Assembly (NCBI GenBank): GCA_020346765.1
Contig: CP070788.1
Span: 2,638,162 to 2,673,352 of the forward strand
From: Nitrospiraceae bacterium
Lineage (GTDB): Bacteria > Nitrospirota > Thermodesulfovibrionia > UBA6902
DNA length: 35,191 nucleotides
Direction: 5' to 3'
A program made the position numbers and the translations under genes. Within the stretch, counting starts at the first letter, position 1. The number at the start of each line of letters is the position of its first letter. Below are positions 7,882 through 16,433 of the stretch, in pieces. The notes below the pieces were generated by a model. That model worked only from the letters and a program-made list of their open reading frames with translations. It had not been told where the DNA came from and did no database searches.

Positions 7882-8661
7882 ATGATCAGTGAAATAGCCG
7901 CAGGGGACGTTACAGCGATGAGCCGGTATGCCGGGAATTTTCTCCTCATTCTCCTGCGGGCCGGCATCTTTCTAAGTCTTCTTCCGGTAATCGGCGCCAA
8001 GCAGCTGCCTGCCCAGTTCAGGCTAGGCCTTGCCGTATTTATCTCGCTGCTCCTGACGCCTGTTATCAACGTGCCTGTTGCCGAATACAGCATTGCACTT
8101 CTTGTGCTCAAGGAGATGATCGTCGCTGCTGCTCTCGGTCTCACCGTCAGGTTTGTTTTCCTTGCCGTCAACATGGCAGGGACATTCATGAGCTATGCCA
8201 TGGGGCTTTCCATGGCCAGGGTATTCAATCCCGAAGTGGGGCAGGACACCCTTGTTGCCGAGGTTTATGGTATTTTTACCATGCTTATTTTTCTCAGTCT
8301 CGATGCGCACCATGATCTGATCTATGTCTTTGTAAAAAGCTTTGAGCTTCTGCCTGCAGGACATTTCCGTCCTGAACCGCTCCTGCCTGAGATCGTTTCG
8401 ATGGGAACGGGGCTCTTTGCCCTGGCACTGAAGATCAGCGCCCCTGTCATGGTAGGGTTGTTAATTGTTCACCTTCTGTCGGGGTTTCTGTACAAGGTCG
8501 CTCCGCAGATGAATATATTTTTTATAACCATGCCGCTGAACATACTCCTGGGTATCGTGCTCATGCTCCTCACCATACCGGTCTTTGAGCATGTCCTTGG
8601 CATAAGCTTCAGTGATCTCAGGGCGGAAATGTCACGGCTCATCATAACGACCAGGGGATGA
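7882..8661 (+). CDS. fliR: Flagellar export gate protein FliR
   Basis: The 259-residue multi-spanning membrane protein is one copy per export gate and completes the FliP5-FliR pore. Several hydrophobic helices are visible, with the FliR-typical FLLILLRAGIFLSLLPVIG near the N-terminus, a middle PEVGQDTLVAEVYG loop, and APQMNIFFITMPLNILLG near the C-terminus. The ATG at 7882 is chosen because AAGGAG lies 6 bases upstream; the longer frame from 7816 gives an unlikely polar extension. Confidence 0.97.
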   Translation: MISEIAAGDVTAMSRYAGNFLLILLRAGIFLSLLPVIGAKQLPAQFRLGLAVFISLLLTPVINVPVAEYSIALLVLKEMIVAAALGLTVRFVFLAVNMAGTFMSYAMGLSMARVFNPEVGQDTLVAEVYGIFTMLIFLSLDAHHDLIYVFVKSFELLPAGHFRPEPLLPEIVSMGTGLFALALKISAPVMVGLLIVHLLSGFLYKVAPQMNIFFITMPLNILLGIVLMLLTIPVFEHVLGISFSDLRAEMSRLIITTRG

Positions 8662-8702
8662 TGGAGGACGTTGTGAGACACGAGGAACAGGGAGAGCGGT
8701 AA
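8658..8702 (+). other. 14-codon mini-ORF between fliR and flhB
   Basis: An ATG overlapping the fliR stop (ATGATG) opens a frame of 14 codons, rich in acidic residues, that ends with TAA 10 bases before the flhB ATG. It is too short to recognise. It may simply keep ribosomes moving towards flhB by termination-reinitiation, or it may be chance. Confidence 0.25.
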
Positions 8703-8712
8703 GAGGCAGGAA

Positions 8713-9750
8713 ATGGCTGACGAATTTCAGGAAAAAACAGAACGCGCGACTCCGCGAAAAAAGCAGAAGGCGCGGGAAAAAGGCCAGGTTGCCAGAAGCC
8801 GTGACCTTACATCAATGATTACCATGGGCGGGATCATCATGATATGTTACTTTGGCGGCAAACACTTTATTAGCGGTCTTTCGGACATGACCGGCGGGGT
8901 CCTCAGCATGAAATATGGAAGCAATCCCGTTCATGTGTCGCGGATTGCCATTCTCCACGGCCTCCAGCTCCTTGCCCCGTTTCTGCTCATGTCGGTTGTG
9001 CTCGCTGTTGCAGCAAGCGTGATGCAGGGCGGGATTGTCCTGAAACCGATAAAGATTGAATTCGACAAGATAAACCCCCTTGAAGGCGTGAAAAGGCTCT
9101 TTTCCCTCAAAGGGCTCACAGAGCTTCTGAAGAGCATCATCAATTTCACTATTGGCGGATGGGTCGTCTACTATGTCATGAAAAAAAATCTTGACGTGCT
9201 TCCGTCCCTTGCGGCAATGGAGATCGGTGAGCTGGCCCGGGTGTCGGGAAAGCTTGTCATGGATGCAATCATCATTGCCTTTTCCTTTTACTTTATTGTG
9301 GCGCTTGCCAGCTACTTCCTGGAAAAGTGGCAGTATGAACGGTCACTGAGAATGACGAAGCAGGAGATCAAGGACGAATTCAAGGAATCGGAAGGTGACC
9401 CCATGATCAAGTCCCGGATACGGAGCGTCCAGAGGGAAGCCGCACGGAAGCGCATGATGCAGGAGGTGCCCACCGCGTCCGTGGTTATCACCAACCCGAC
9501 ACACCTGGCAGTGGCCATAAAATATATTGACGGAAAAATGGCGGCACCGCAAATCGTTGCAAAGGGAGCCGGACTGGTCGCCCAGAAGATAAAAGACATA
9601 GCCGGAGAACATGGTGTTCCCATTGTTGAAGACAAGCCGCTGGCGCGGGCGCTCTACAAGCTGGAATTGAACGCATACATTCCCGAGGGGCTCTACGTTG
9701 CGGTAGCACGCATCCTGGCATACATTTACAAACTCAGGGGGAGGATCTGA
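8713..9750 (+). CDS. flhB: Flagellar export substrate-specificity switch protein FlhB
   Basis: The 345-residue protein has four membrane helices in its first 210 residues and a cytoplasmic autocleavage domain. The cleavage site NPTH is at 261-264 in VVITNPTHLAVAIKY. Self-cleavage between N and P switches export from rod/hook to filament proteins. The N-terminus (EKTERATPRKKQKAREKGQVARS) is the classic start of this family. Everything needed for function is present. The stop overlaps the start of a 22-codon ORF that leads into flhA. Confidence 0.98.
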   Translation: MADEFQEKTERATPRKKQKAREKGQVARSRDLTSMITMGGIIMICYFGGKHFISGLSDMTGGVLSMKYGSNPVHVSRIAILHGLQLLAPFLLMSVVLAVAASVMQGGIVLKPIKIEFDKINPLEGVKRLFSLKGLTELLKSIINFTIGGWVVYYVMKKNLDVLPSLAAMEIGELARVSGKLVMDAIIIAFSFYFIVALASYFLEKWQYERSLRMTKQEIKDEFKESEGDPMIKSRIRSVQREAARKRMMQEVPTASVVITNPTHLAVAIKYIDGKMAAPQIVAKGAGLVAQKIKDIAGEHGVPIVEDKPLARALYKLELNAYIPEGLYVAVARILAYIYKLRGRI

Positions 9751-9818
9751 TGAGAACGGTGCAGGCGGGCGCCCTCATAACAGAGCGGTTCTCTGTGCAG
9801 GGGAGTAACAGGCGATGA
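9750..9818 (+). CDS. 22-codon coupled mini-ORF between flhB and flhA
   Basis: The ATG overlaps the flhB stop (TGATG) and is preceded by a strong GGGGGAGG 5 bases upstream. The frame stays open for 22 codons, and its TGA overlaps the flhA ATG (ATGA). The peptide starts MRTVQAGALITERF and matches nothing I know. The exact fit between two genes, with a good ribosome binding site, suggests a translated coupler from flhB to flhA. A conserved functional peptide is less likely. FlhA also has its own weaker GGGGAG upstream. Confidence 0.4.
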   Translation: MRTVQAGALITERFSVQGSNRR

Positions 9819-11845
9819 AGCTCCTGGCACTGCTCCAGAAGAGGGAAGAAGTGGTGGTGGCACTAATGATGGTATCCGTCATCGGGGTGATGCTGCTGCC
9901 CCTGCCGTCCTTTCTTCTTGATATCATGCTGACCCTGTCCATTTCACTGTCAATTACCATCCTTATCACGTCCATCTATATCAGAAAGCCTCTCGACTTC
10001 TCCGTCCTGCCGTCGCTGCTGCTCATGGCGACCCTCTTCCGACTCTCGCTCAATGTGGCTACGACGCGGCTTATTCTCCTGCGGGGAAACGAGGGAGTAG
10101 ACGCCGCCGGGCAAGTAATCAGGTCCTTCGGAAGTTTTGTCGTCGGCGGCAACTATGCCGTTGGGATCATCATATTCCTGATTCTGGTCATTGTGAATTT
10201 CGTGGTCATTACAAAGGGATCGGGAAGAATTGCCGAGGTGGCCGCCCGGTTTACCCTCGATGCCATGCCGGGCAAGCAGATGGCAATTGATGCCGATCTC
10301 AATACGGGCCTGATCGACGAGGCAGAGGCGCGTAGCCGGCGGGAGACCATTGCCCGTGAGGCCGACTACTACGGGTCCATGGACGGTGCCAGCAAGTTTG
10401 TCCGGGGAGATGCAATAGCCGGCCTCGTCATTACCGCAATAAATATTATCGGGGGCCTGATCATCGGAACGCTCCAGAAGGGGATGCCCGTGGTGGAAGC
10501 GGCTACAACCTACACGATTCTCACCATCGGTGACGGACTGGTCTCGCAGATGCCGGCGCTGCTCATATCAACGGCAGCAGGTATCGTCGTCAGCCGGGCC
10601 GGCAAGGAGAGCGATATCGGGAAAGACATTACCCGTCAGGTGCTGGTCAATCCCAAGGCCCTCGTGACCGTGGCAGGGGTTCTCATGGTCCTCGGCTTGG
10701 TGCCGGGGCTTCCCCATACGCCTTTTTTTCTTCTTTCGCTCATTGCCGGCGGACTTGCCTTTCTGGTTACGCGCATTCCCGAGGAGGAGCAGGCTGAGGC
10801 GGCCTCGGCGGGCAAGGCCCAGGAAGAACAGAAGATCGAGTCTTTTCTTGAGCTTGACCCCCTGAGCCTTGAAATCGGCTACGGTCTGATCCCTCTTGTT
10901 GATGAGACAAGGGGGGAACTCCTGGGAAAAATCAAGGCAATGAGACGGCAGCTCGCTTCTGACCTTGGGTTTGTCGTTGCCCCGATCCACATAAAGGACA
11001 ATCTTCAGCTTCGTCCCCATGAATACAGCTTCCTCATCCGGGGCATTGAAATTGCCCGGGGAGAGGTTATGATGGGCAGCTGGCTTGCCGTTGCCTCGGG
11101 CAATGCCGGGAAAATTGAGGGCATCCCCACCAAGGAGCCTGCCTTCGGGCTTCCGGCATACTGGATCGAGGAAAAGGACATGGAGAACGCGCAGATGGCT
11201 GGGTATATGGTTGTTGATACCGCAACAGTAATCGGAACGCACATCACTGAGTTGATCAGGGAGTACGCGTGGGAACTCCTCACGAGGAGTGAAACTCAGA
11301 AGCTGCTGGACAACGTATCAAAGACATACCCCAAGATCGTCGAGGAACTGACGACTGCCAGTATCACCCTGGGCACGATCCAGCGGGTGCTGCAGAACCT
11401 GCTCAGGGAGCGCGTTCCCATCAAGGACATCATAACCATCTTTGAAACGCTTCTCGATTATTCTTCTGCCAGCAAGGATCCGGAGACACTTACGGAATAT
11501 GTGCGACAGGCATTGTCGAGGACGATAACCAGGCAGTATGTGAATGACGAGGGGAAACTCACCGTCTTCACGCTGGATCCGAGATATGAAAAACTTCTCA
11601 CTCAGGGAGAGGGTGGTGGCGTCACTCCCGACGTGATCAACAGGCTGGTGAAGAGCATCGAGGTCGTGCTGTCCTCGGGTAAGCTCAAGGGGGCGCAGCC
11701 GATCATTCTCTGCTCCGCAAACATCAGAAAGTACATCAGGAAAATAGTGGAGAGGATCTCGTCATCATTCATCGTGCTCTCCACATCGGAAATCCTTGCA
11801 AAGACTGATCTTGATGTTCGGGGAATGGTGAAGTATGAAAATTAA
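9815..11845 (+). CDS. flhA: Flagellar export apparatus protein FlhA
   Basis: The 676-residue protein forms the nonameric export gate ring that docks chaperone-cargo complexes and uses the proton motive force. It has about eight membrane helices in the first 320 residues. The FHIPEP signature lies at about 136-175 (KGSGRIAEVAARF, MPGKQMAIDADLN), and the cytoplasmic domain covers about 340-676. Length is normal. The ATG is supported by GGGGAG upstream and by the family-typical LLPLPSFLLDI helix. It overlaps flhF by 11 bases. Confidence 0.98.
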   Translation: MKLLALLQKREEVVVALMMVSVIGVMLLPLPSFLLDIMLTLSISLSITILITSIYIRKPLDFSVLPSLLLMATLFRLSLNVATTRLILLRGNEGVDAAGQVIRSFGSFVVGGNYAVGIIIFLILVIVNFVVITKGSGRIAEVAARFTLDAMPGKQMAIDADLNTGLIDEAEARSRRETIAREADYYGSMDGASKFVRGDAIAGLVITAINIIGGLIIGTLQKGMPVVEAATTYTILTIGDGLVSQMPALLISTAAGIVVSRAGKESDIGKDITRQVLVNPKALVTVAGVLMVLGLVPGLPHTPFFLLSLIAGGLAFLVTRIPEEEQAEAASAGKAQEEQKIESFLELDPLSLEIGYGLIPLVDETRGELLGKIKAMRRQLASDLGFVVAPIHIKDNLQLRPHEYSFLIRGIEIARGEVMMGSWLAVASGNAGKIEGIPTKEPAFGLPAYWIEEKDMENAQMAGYMVVDTATVIGTHITELIREYAWELLTRSETQKLLDNVSKTYPKIVEELTTASITLGTIQRVLQNLLRERVPIKDIITIFETLLDYSSASKDPETLTEYVRQALSRTITRQYVNDEGKLTVFTLDPRYEKLLTQGEGGGVTPDVINRLVKSIEVVLSSGKLKGAQPIILCSANIRKYIRKIVERISSSFIVLSTSEILAKTDLDVRGMVKYEN

Positions 11846-12950
11846 GAAATTCCGCGCACGAAATTTCAGCGAGGCCCTCTCTGTGGTGAAACGGGAAATG
11901 GGGGCCGACGCCGTAATCCTGTCGTCAACGGACAAAAAAGGGGCCGCGTCATATGTGGAGGTTACGGCCGCTGTGGACTATGATATGGATATGAGCGCCG
12001 GAGATGCCCTTTCCGGCCCACGCCAGTTCAACGGTGCAGTGTCAGCGGGGGGAGAGGAAAGGGGAGGTGCTGCATATCCGGTCCCACAAGAAATAACTGA
12101 CCTGAAGCAGGAGATCATGAACATTCGCGGTTCGCTGGAGACCATGAAGAACTGCGGTTTCAGGCTGGACCTTCCCAGGGAAAGACGGCACATGTTTCAG
12201 TTCCTCAGGGAACGGTCCATCAAAGATGAATTCGCATTGAAGCTCATTGCAAGGGCAGGGGAAATAGAACAGATCGAACAGGTCATGTGCGAGGACCTGT
12301 CCCTGGTGCGCACTGACGGCCGTTCATTCGCGGTGCAGCCTGAACAGCACGGCAGGAAAGGCAGAAGGATCGCAATGCTCATCGGGCCAACAGGGTCAGG
12401 CAAGACGACCACCGTTGCCAAGCTTGCGTCCATGGCCATTCGGGAGGGTAAAAAGGCGGCAATGATCAGCATCGATACCTACAAGATCGGGGCAGCAGAG
12501 CAGATCAGGATCTATTCACGGATGATAGGAATTCCCCTTGACATTGTCTCAAGTGTGGAAAACTTCAAAAAGAGTATCGCACGGTTCTCTGACAGGGACC
12601 TGATTCTTGTTGACACAGCCGGCCAGAACCCCCGTGACGAACGGTACATCGGGGACCTCAAGGGCATCTACAACAGCGGCATCCCCGTAGAGACCCACCT
12701 CCTTCTGAGCATGTCAAGCGACTGTGATTTTCTTATTGATGTGCACAGGCACTATCAGGCCTTCCCCGTGGACTTCGTGGGCTTTACGAAAACTGATGAA
12801 GCCGTGAGGCTGGGCAAAATGTATACCCTCTGCTGTCTCTACCAGAAGCCCGTCGCCTATATAACGACGGGGCAGCAGGTGCCTGGGAACATCGAATATG
12901 TGGACGGGAAGAAACTGACCGAACTGATCTTAAAAACAGGGAGCGCATGA
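11835..12950 (+). CDS. flhF: Flagellar placement SRP-type GTPase FlhF
   Basis: The 371-residue protein has an N-terminal basic B domain (MKIKKFRARNFSEALSVVKREMGADAVILS), an N domain and an SRP-family G domain. The P-loop is GPTGSGKT at 184-191, the switch segment is DTAGQNPRDE, and the guanine-specificity motif is TKTDE. FlhF marks the site where a new flagellum is built and often sets a polar position. It overlaps both flhA (11 bases) and flhG (ATGA), so the three are translated together. The usual DTAGR is DTAGQ here, a mild variant. Confidence 0.97.
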   Translation: MKIKKFRARNFSEALSVVKREMGADAVILSSTDKKGAASYVEVTAAVDYDMDMSAGDALSGPRQFNGAVSAGGEERGGAAYPVPQEITDLKQEIMNIRGSLETMKNCGFRLDLPRERRHMFQFLRERSIKDEFALKLIARAGEIEQIEQVMCEDLSLVRTDGRSFAVQPEQHGRKGRRIAMLIGPTGSGKTTTVAKLASMAIREGKKAAMISIDTYKIGAAEQIRIYSRMIGIPLDIVSSVENFKKSIARFSDRDLILVDTAGQNPRDERYIGDLKGIYNSGIPVETHLLLSMSSDCDFLIDVHRHYQAFPVDFVGFTKTDEAVRLGKMYTLCCLYQKPVAYITTGQQVPGNIEYVDGKKLTELILKTGSA

Positions 12951-13771
12951 TGGAGACTGCAGAAAAAAAGACGGTGAGAACAATCGCGGTAGCAAGCGGC
13001 AAAGGAGGTGTGGGGAAGACAAACATCACGGCCAACCTTGCCATCGGATTAAGCAGACTGAACAAGAAGGTCCTTGTTCTTGACGCCGACCTCGGGCTGA
13101 GCAATATCGATGTCATCCTGAATCTTGCCACCAAGTACAATATCAGGCACCTCTTCTCAGGAGAAAAGAGGCTGAAAGACCTCATTGTTGAAGGGCCGCA
13201 GGGAATTCAGGTGCTTCCCGCCAGCTCGGGGATTCAGGAGCTTACCGCCCTTGACGAGTTCCAGCGGCTGCGGCTCATTGAAGAGTTTGATTCCTACGAC
13301 GGCCATGTTGACTATCTCCTCATTGACACCTCATCGGGGATCTCGACCAACGTGGCTTTCTTCTGTATGGCAGCCCAGGAAATTATCATCATCACGTCTG
13401 CAGAACCAACGGCAATGACTGATGCCTACGCCCTGATCAAGGTGCTCTTTACAAAATACCAGGAGAAATATTTCAAGGTCCTCGTAAATAATGTGAGCAA
13501 CGACAGGGAGGCGCGCGACGTCTACCGCCGTCTCGCCACGGCAGCCGAACGGTTTCTGAGCATATCCCTAGACTACATAGGATTCGTTCCTCATGACAGT
13601 TGTGTCCCGAAGGCAGTGCGGCAGCAGAGGGCGCTCATAGAGGCATACCCGGGGTGCGAGGCAACAAAGAGCATATTAAGAATATCTGAGAAAATGGACA
13701 ACGATAATATTAACCATATGAAAGGGACGCTTCAGTTCTTTTTGGGAGGTCTGTTAAAGGTACGATGCTAA
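12947..13771 (+). CDS. flhG: MinD-like ATPase FlhG (flagellar number control)
   Basis: The 274-residue ParA/MinD-family ATPase has the deviant Walker A motif GKGGVGKT (18-25), followed by VLVLDADLGLSNIDV and a DTSSGIS switch. FlhG stimulates FlhF GTPase and limits flagellar number; in some species it also acts on FlrA/FleQ-type activators. A MinD-like amphipathic C-terminus (residues ILRISEKMDN onwards) is plausible. The start overlaps the flhF stop, and the end overlaps fliA by 7 bases. Two ATGs in a row make the first residue ambiguous. Confidence 0.96.
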   Translation: MMETAEKKTVRTIAVASGKGGVGKTNITANLAIGLSRLNKKVLVLDADLGLSNIDVILNLATKYNIRHLFSGEKRLKDLIVEGPQGIQVLPASSGIQELTALDEFQRLRLIEEFDSYDGHVDYLLIDTSSGISTNVAFFCMAAQEIIIITSAEPTAMTDAYALIKVLFTKYQEKYFKVLVNNVSNDREARDVYRRLATAAERFLSISLDYIGFVPHDSCVPKAVRQQRALIEAYPGCEATKSILRISEKMDNDNINHMKGTLQFFLGGLLKVRC

Positions 13772-14496
13772 AATACAAGACCGAAATAAAGGAAGACAAG
13801 AGAGAGCAGGTAATAAAAGAGTTTCTGCCTTATATCAAGTACACTGCCTATCGTCTGTCGTGGAAACTCCCCCAACACGTCACCATCGATGACCTCATCA
13901 GCGTAGGCCTTATGGGCCTGATGGATGCGCTCAACAGGTTTGAGCCGGGGAAGGTCAAACTCAAGACCTATGCCGAGCTGAGAATCAAGGGCGCCATGAT
14001 CGACGAACTGCGGGCAACGGCATGGATACCGCGGTCAATGAGGAAGAAGATCGAGGTCATTAACAAGGCCCGTATGAAACTTGAGAAGAGGTATGGAAGG
14101 ATGCCTGATGACGCCGAGGTTGCCAAATCGCTGAAAATGCCACTTGACGAGTATTTCAAGACTCTTCAGTATGCCACATCATCTAACCCGGTACGACTGG
14201 AGGACTTCCGGAACAATAAGTACGCTGACAGCGATCTCAATATTTCGGAGTGCATTGCCGATCCTTCTGCCAAAACGCCTCTGGCGCTCCTTGAAGAAAA
14301 GGACACGGCGGAAAGGCTTGCCGGTCTGATCGATACCCTTCCCAAAAAAGAGAAGACCGTGCTTGCCCTCTATTATTACGAAGAGCTCACCATGCAGGAA
14401 ATAGGACGGGTGCTGAGCATTACGGAGTCGCGGGTGTGCCAGATCCACAGCCAGGCGCTCCTGAAGCTCAAAACAAAGATAGCTCAGCTCGGCTGA
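13765..14496 (+). CDS. fliA: Flagellar sigma factor FliA (sigma-28)
   Basis: The 243-residue protein is a sigma-70-family group 3 factor. Region 2 contains TIDDLISVGLMGLMDALNRF and YAELRIKGAMIDELRA. Region 3 has WIPRSMRKK and RYGRMPDDAEVAKSL. Region 4 holds YYYEELTMQEIGRVLSITES with the recognition helix. It directs RNA polymerase to TAAA-N15-GCCGATAA promoters, two of which are in this window (19519 and 23878). The anti-sigma factor FlgM is encoded downstream. The start overlaps flhG by 7 bases. Confidence 0.97.
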   Translation: MLKYKTEIKEDKREQVIKEFLPYIKYTAYRLSWKLPQHVTIDDLISVGLMGLMDALNRFEPGKVKLKTYAELRIKGAMIDELRATAWIPRSMRKKIEVINKARMKLEKRYGRMPDDAEVAKSLKMPLDEYFKTLQYATSSNPVRLEDFRNNKYADSDLNISECIADPSAKTPLALLEEKDTAERLAGLIDTLPKKEKTVLALYYYEELTMQEIGRVLSITESRVCQIHSQALLKLKTKIAQLG

Positions 14497-14521
14497 ACGG
14501 TGGGAGGAGGTATACAGCACC

Positions 14522-14689
14522 ATGGCAATCGATGGACTGAACAGCACCTACGGCATACCGGCCGTAAAGGAAGAGCAGAGACCGGGAACGCACACGAAGA
14601 AGAAAGAGCAGAGACGGCAGAAAGAGAGAAAGAAGAAGCAAGAGCATGAGCAGAAAGAGCAGCAGGGCAGAGTGGACATCCGGGTGTAG
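14522..14689 (+). CDS. Small basic protein (55 residues) between fliA and flgF
   Basis: An ATG preceded by GGAGGAGG (11 bases upstream) opens a 55-codon frame ending in TAG. The product starts MAIDGLNSTYGIPAVKEEQR, has a highly charged K/E/Q-rich centre that is probably one helix or coiled coil, and ends GRVDIRV. No signal peptide or membrane segment is seen. I do not recognise a named family. Position in the flagellar operon and the good ribosome binding site argue that it is real. It could be a small export or assembly accessory protein, which is speculation. Confidence 0.65.
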   Translation: MAIDGLNSTYGIPAVKEEQRPGTHTKKKEQRRQKERKKKQEHEQKEQQGRVDIRV

Positions 14690-14693
14690 GAAG

Positions 14694-14716
14694 ATATTTT
14701 CACTGTGGGAAAATAT
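14694..14716. repeat. Inverted repeat upstream of flgF
   Basis: ATATTTTC and GAAAATAT form a perfect 8-bp inverted repeat around ACTGTGG. It starts 5 bases after the small basic gene and about 110 bases before the sigma-54-like element ahead of flgF. No T-run follows, so a terminator is unlikely. An operator or activator site is possible. Confidence 0.4.
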
Positions 14717-14827
14717 TTCCGTGCCGGGATTTGACAGAGCAGGCGGGCGGGAATGGAGATCGAACAGGAACTGCGGAAACATCGGCGATTAAGGCAGACC
14801 ATGCCGGGAGGAGTTTATATTCCTGCC

Positions 14828-14844
14828 CTGGCACCGGGATTGCA
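14828..14844 (+). promoter_or_regulatory. Near-consensus sigma-54 site overlapping the flgF start region
   Basis: CTGGCACCGGGATTGCA matches 16 of 17 positions of YTGGCACGRNNNTTGCW, with correct GG-GC spacing. The predicted transcript start (about 14855) lies only two bases before the flgF ATG and downstream of its AAAGGAG ribosome binding site. A transcript from here would leave flgF almost leaderless. It may serve flgG and later genes, or be a chance match. Confidence 0.55.
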
Positions 14845-14856
14845 ATAAAGGAGATT

Positions 14857-15564
14857 ATGTACAAAGGTATATATATAGCCCTTTCCGGGGCGGTCATGAA
14901 GAAAAGAAATATTGATATCCTGGCGCAGAACATCGCCAACGCAAACACATCAGGGTATAAGAAGGAACGAGTCTCATTCAGGGACCACCTCATCCCTGCT
15001 GACAATACACAGATCAACGGTGGGGACGGACGGGTCATGGCGAAACTCAACGCCGTGGATATTGATTTTACTGCGGGAAGCCTGAAGCCGACGGGAAACA
15101 CCCTCGACCTGGCAATTGACGGGGACGGGTTCTTTTCCCTTGAAGACGGAAAAGTTACACGGAGCGGAAGTTTCACCATTGACGGAGAGGGATATCTCAC
15201 GACCAAGAGCGGTGAAAAGGTGCTCGGTGATGGCGGGCCCATTGCACTCCTGGGCGGCAGCATTGAGGTAACCTCAGAAGGGGAATTCATTGTTGACGAC
15301 ATCCCCGTGGGAAAACTGAGGATCGTTGACTTCACTGACAGGTCGGTCCTCAGGAAGCTGGACGGCAGCATGTTTGCCGCCGATGAAGAGGGGGAGATCG
15401 TAGATGCCAGGGTGAGCCAGGGGTATCTTGAAGATTCAAACGTAAACGCCCTGAGAGACATGATCCAGATGATCGAATCACACAGGGAGTATGAGAGCTA
15501 CCAGAAAATTATCATTGCCTTTGATGAGGCTTCCTCCAAGACAATCAACGAGATGGGGAGGTAG
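14857..15564 (+). CDS. flgF: Flagellar basal-body rod protein FlgF
   Basis: The 235-residue rod protein starts MYKGIYIALSGAVMKKRNID, the standard FlgF N-terminus, followed by the rod-family motif AQNIANANTSGYKKERVSF. The C-terminus (EDSNVNALRDMIQMIESHREYESYQKII) is the second half of the D0 coiled coil shared by axial proteins. FlgF forms the proximal part of the rod and is exported through the type III gate. The ATG has AAAGGAG 3 bases upstream; the longer frame from 14731 runs through apparent non-coding DNA. Confidence 0.95.
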   Translation: MYKGIYIALSGAVMKKRNIDILAQNIANANTSGYKKERVSFRDHLIPADNTQINGGDGRVMAKLNAVDIDFTAGSLKPTGNTLDLAIDGDGFFSLEDGKVTRSGSFTIDGEGYLTTKSGEKVLGDGGPIALLGGSIEVTSEGEFIVDDIPVGKLRIVDFTDRSVLRKLDGSMFAADEEGEIVDARVSQGYLEDSNVNALRDMIQMIESHREYESYQKIIIAFDEASSKTINEMGR

Positions 15565-15631
15565 CCGGTGCCAGCGGGAAATCATGGACATACAGTATTT
15601 CAATAGGTAAGACCGGACAGGAGGAGAAAGA

Positions 15632-16420
15632 ATGGACAGGGCGTTATTTATTGCAGCAACGGGAATGGAGGCGCAAAGGATCAATATCGATGTGATATCG
15701 AACAACCTCGCCAATGTTAACACCACGGGATTCAAAAAGAGCAGGGCTGACTTCCAGGAAATGCTCTACCAGGGCCTGAAAACGGCAGGTGCTTTGTCAG
15801 CGGAAGGGACGGAAGTGCCGACGGGCATACAGATTGGTCTTGGCGTAAAGCCGGCGGCTGTCCAGAAAATGTTCCAGCAGGGTGACTTTGTATCAACGGG
15901 AAATACCCTCGACCTGGTAATCGAGGGGAAGGGGTTTTTCCAGGTATCCATGCCGGACGGTGAACTGGCATACACCCGGGCCGGGGCATTCAAGCTCGAC
16001 AGCGAGGGGAACGTGGTCAACTCCGACGGCTACCCCCTGGAGCCTTCAATTACGATTCCGGCCAATACGTTAGAGGTCACCGTCACCCCTGACGGAACAG
16101 TGTCGGCGCTCGAGGCAGGGTCCAGCACTCCCGTGGAGATCGGCCAGATAGAAATAGCCCAGTTTATAAATCCGGGAGGACTGAAGGCAATCGGCAAGAA
16201 CCTCTTCCTCCCAACGGGTTCATCGGGCGATGCAACAACGGGAACTCCCGGTCTGGAAGGGCTGGGCACGGTCAATCAGGGTTTTCTGGAACTGAGTAAC
16301 GTGAATGTCGTTGAGGAAATGGTAAACATGATTGTTAGCCAGCGGGCCTACGAACTGAATTCAAAGGTGATTCAGTCAACAGATGAGATGCTGGCCCTGA
16401 CCAATAATCTAAAGAGATAG
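15632..16420 (+). CDS. flgG: Flagellar distal rod protein FlgG
   Basis: The 262-residue protein has the FlgG N-terminus [39 protein letters not shown] and the C-terminal [30 protein letters not shown]. It forms the distal rod that passes through the P and L rings. Length equals the family norm. GGAGGAG lies about 9 bases before the ATG. It follows flgF by 67 bases and precedes flgA by 13 bases in one operon. Confidence 0.98.
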   Translation: MDRALFIAATGMEAQRINIDVISNNLANVNTTGFKKSRADFQEMLYQGLKTAGALSAEGTEVPTGIQIGLGVKPAAVQKMFQQGDFVSTGNTLDLVIEGKGFFQVSMPDGELAYTRAGAFKLDSEGNVVNSDGYPLEPSITIPANTLEVTVTPDGTVSALEAGSSTPVEIGQIEIAQFINPGGLKAIGKNLFLPTGSSGDATTGTPGLEGLGTVNQGFLELSNVNVVEEMVNMIVSQRAYELNSKVIQSTDEMLALTNNLKR

Positions 16421-16433
16421 GAGCTGATAAATA

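Noticed and set aside
10568-11242. 224-codon minus-strand open frame inside flhA
   Set aside because: It is a shadow of flhA, whose reading frame is strongly conserved here; composition is atypical for a protein.
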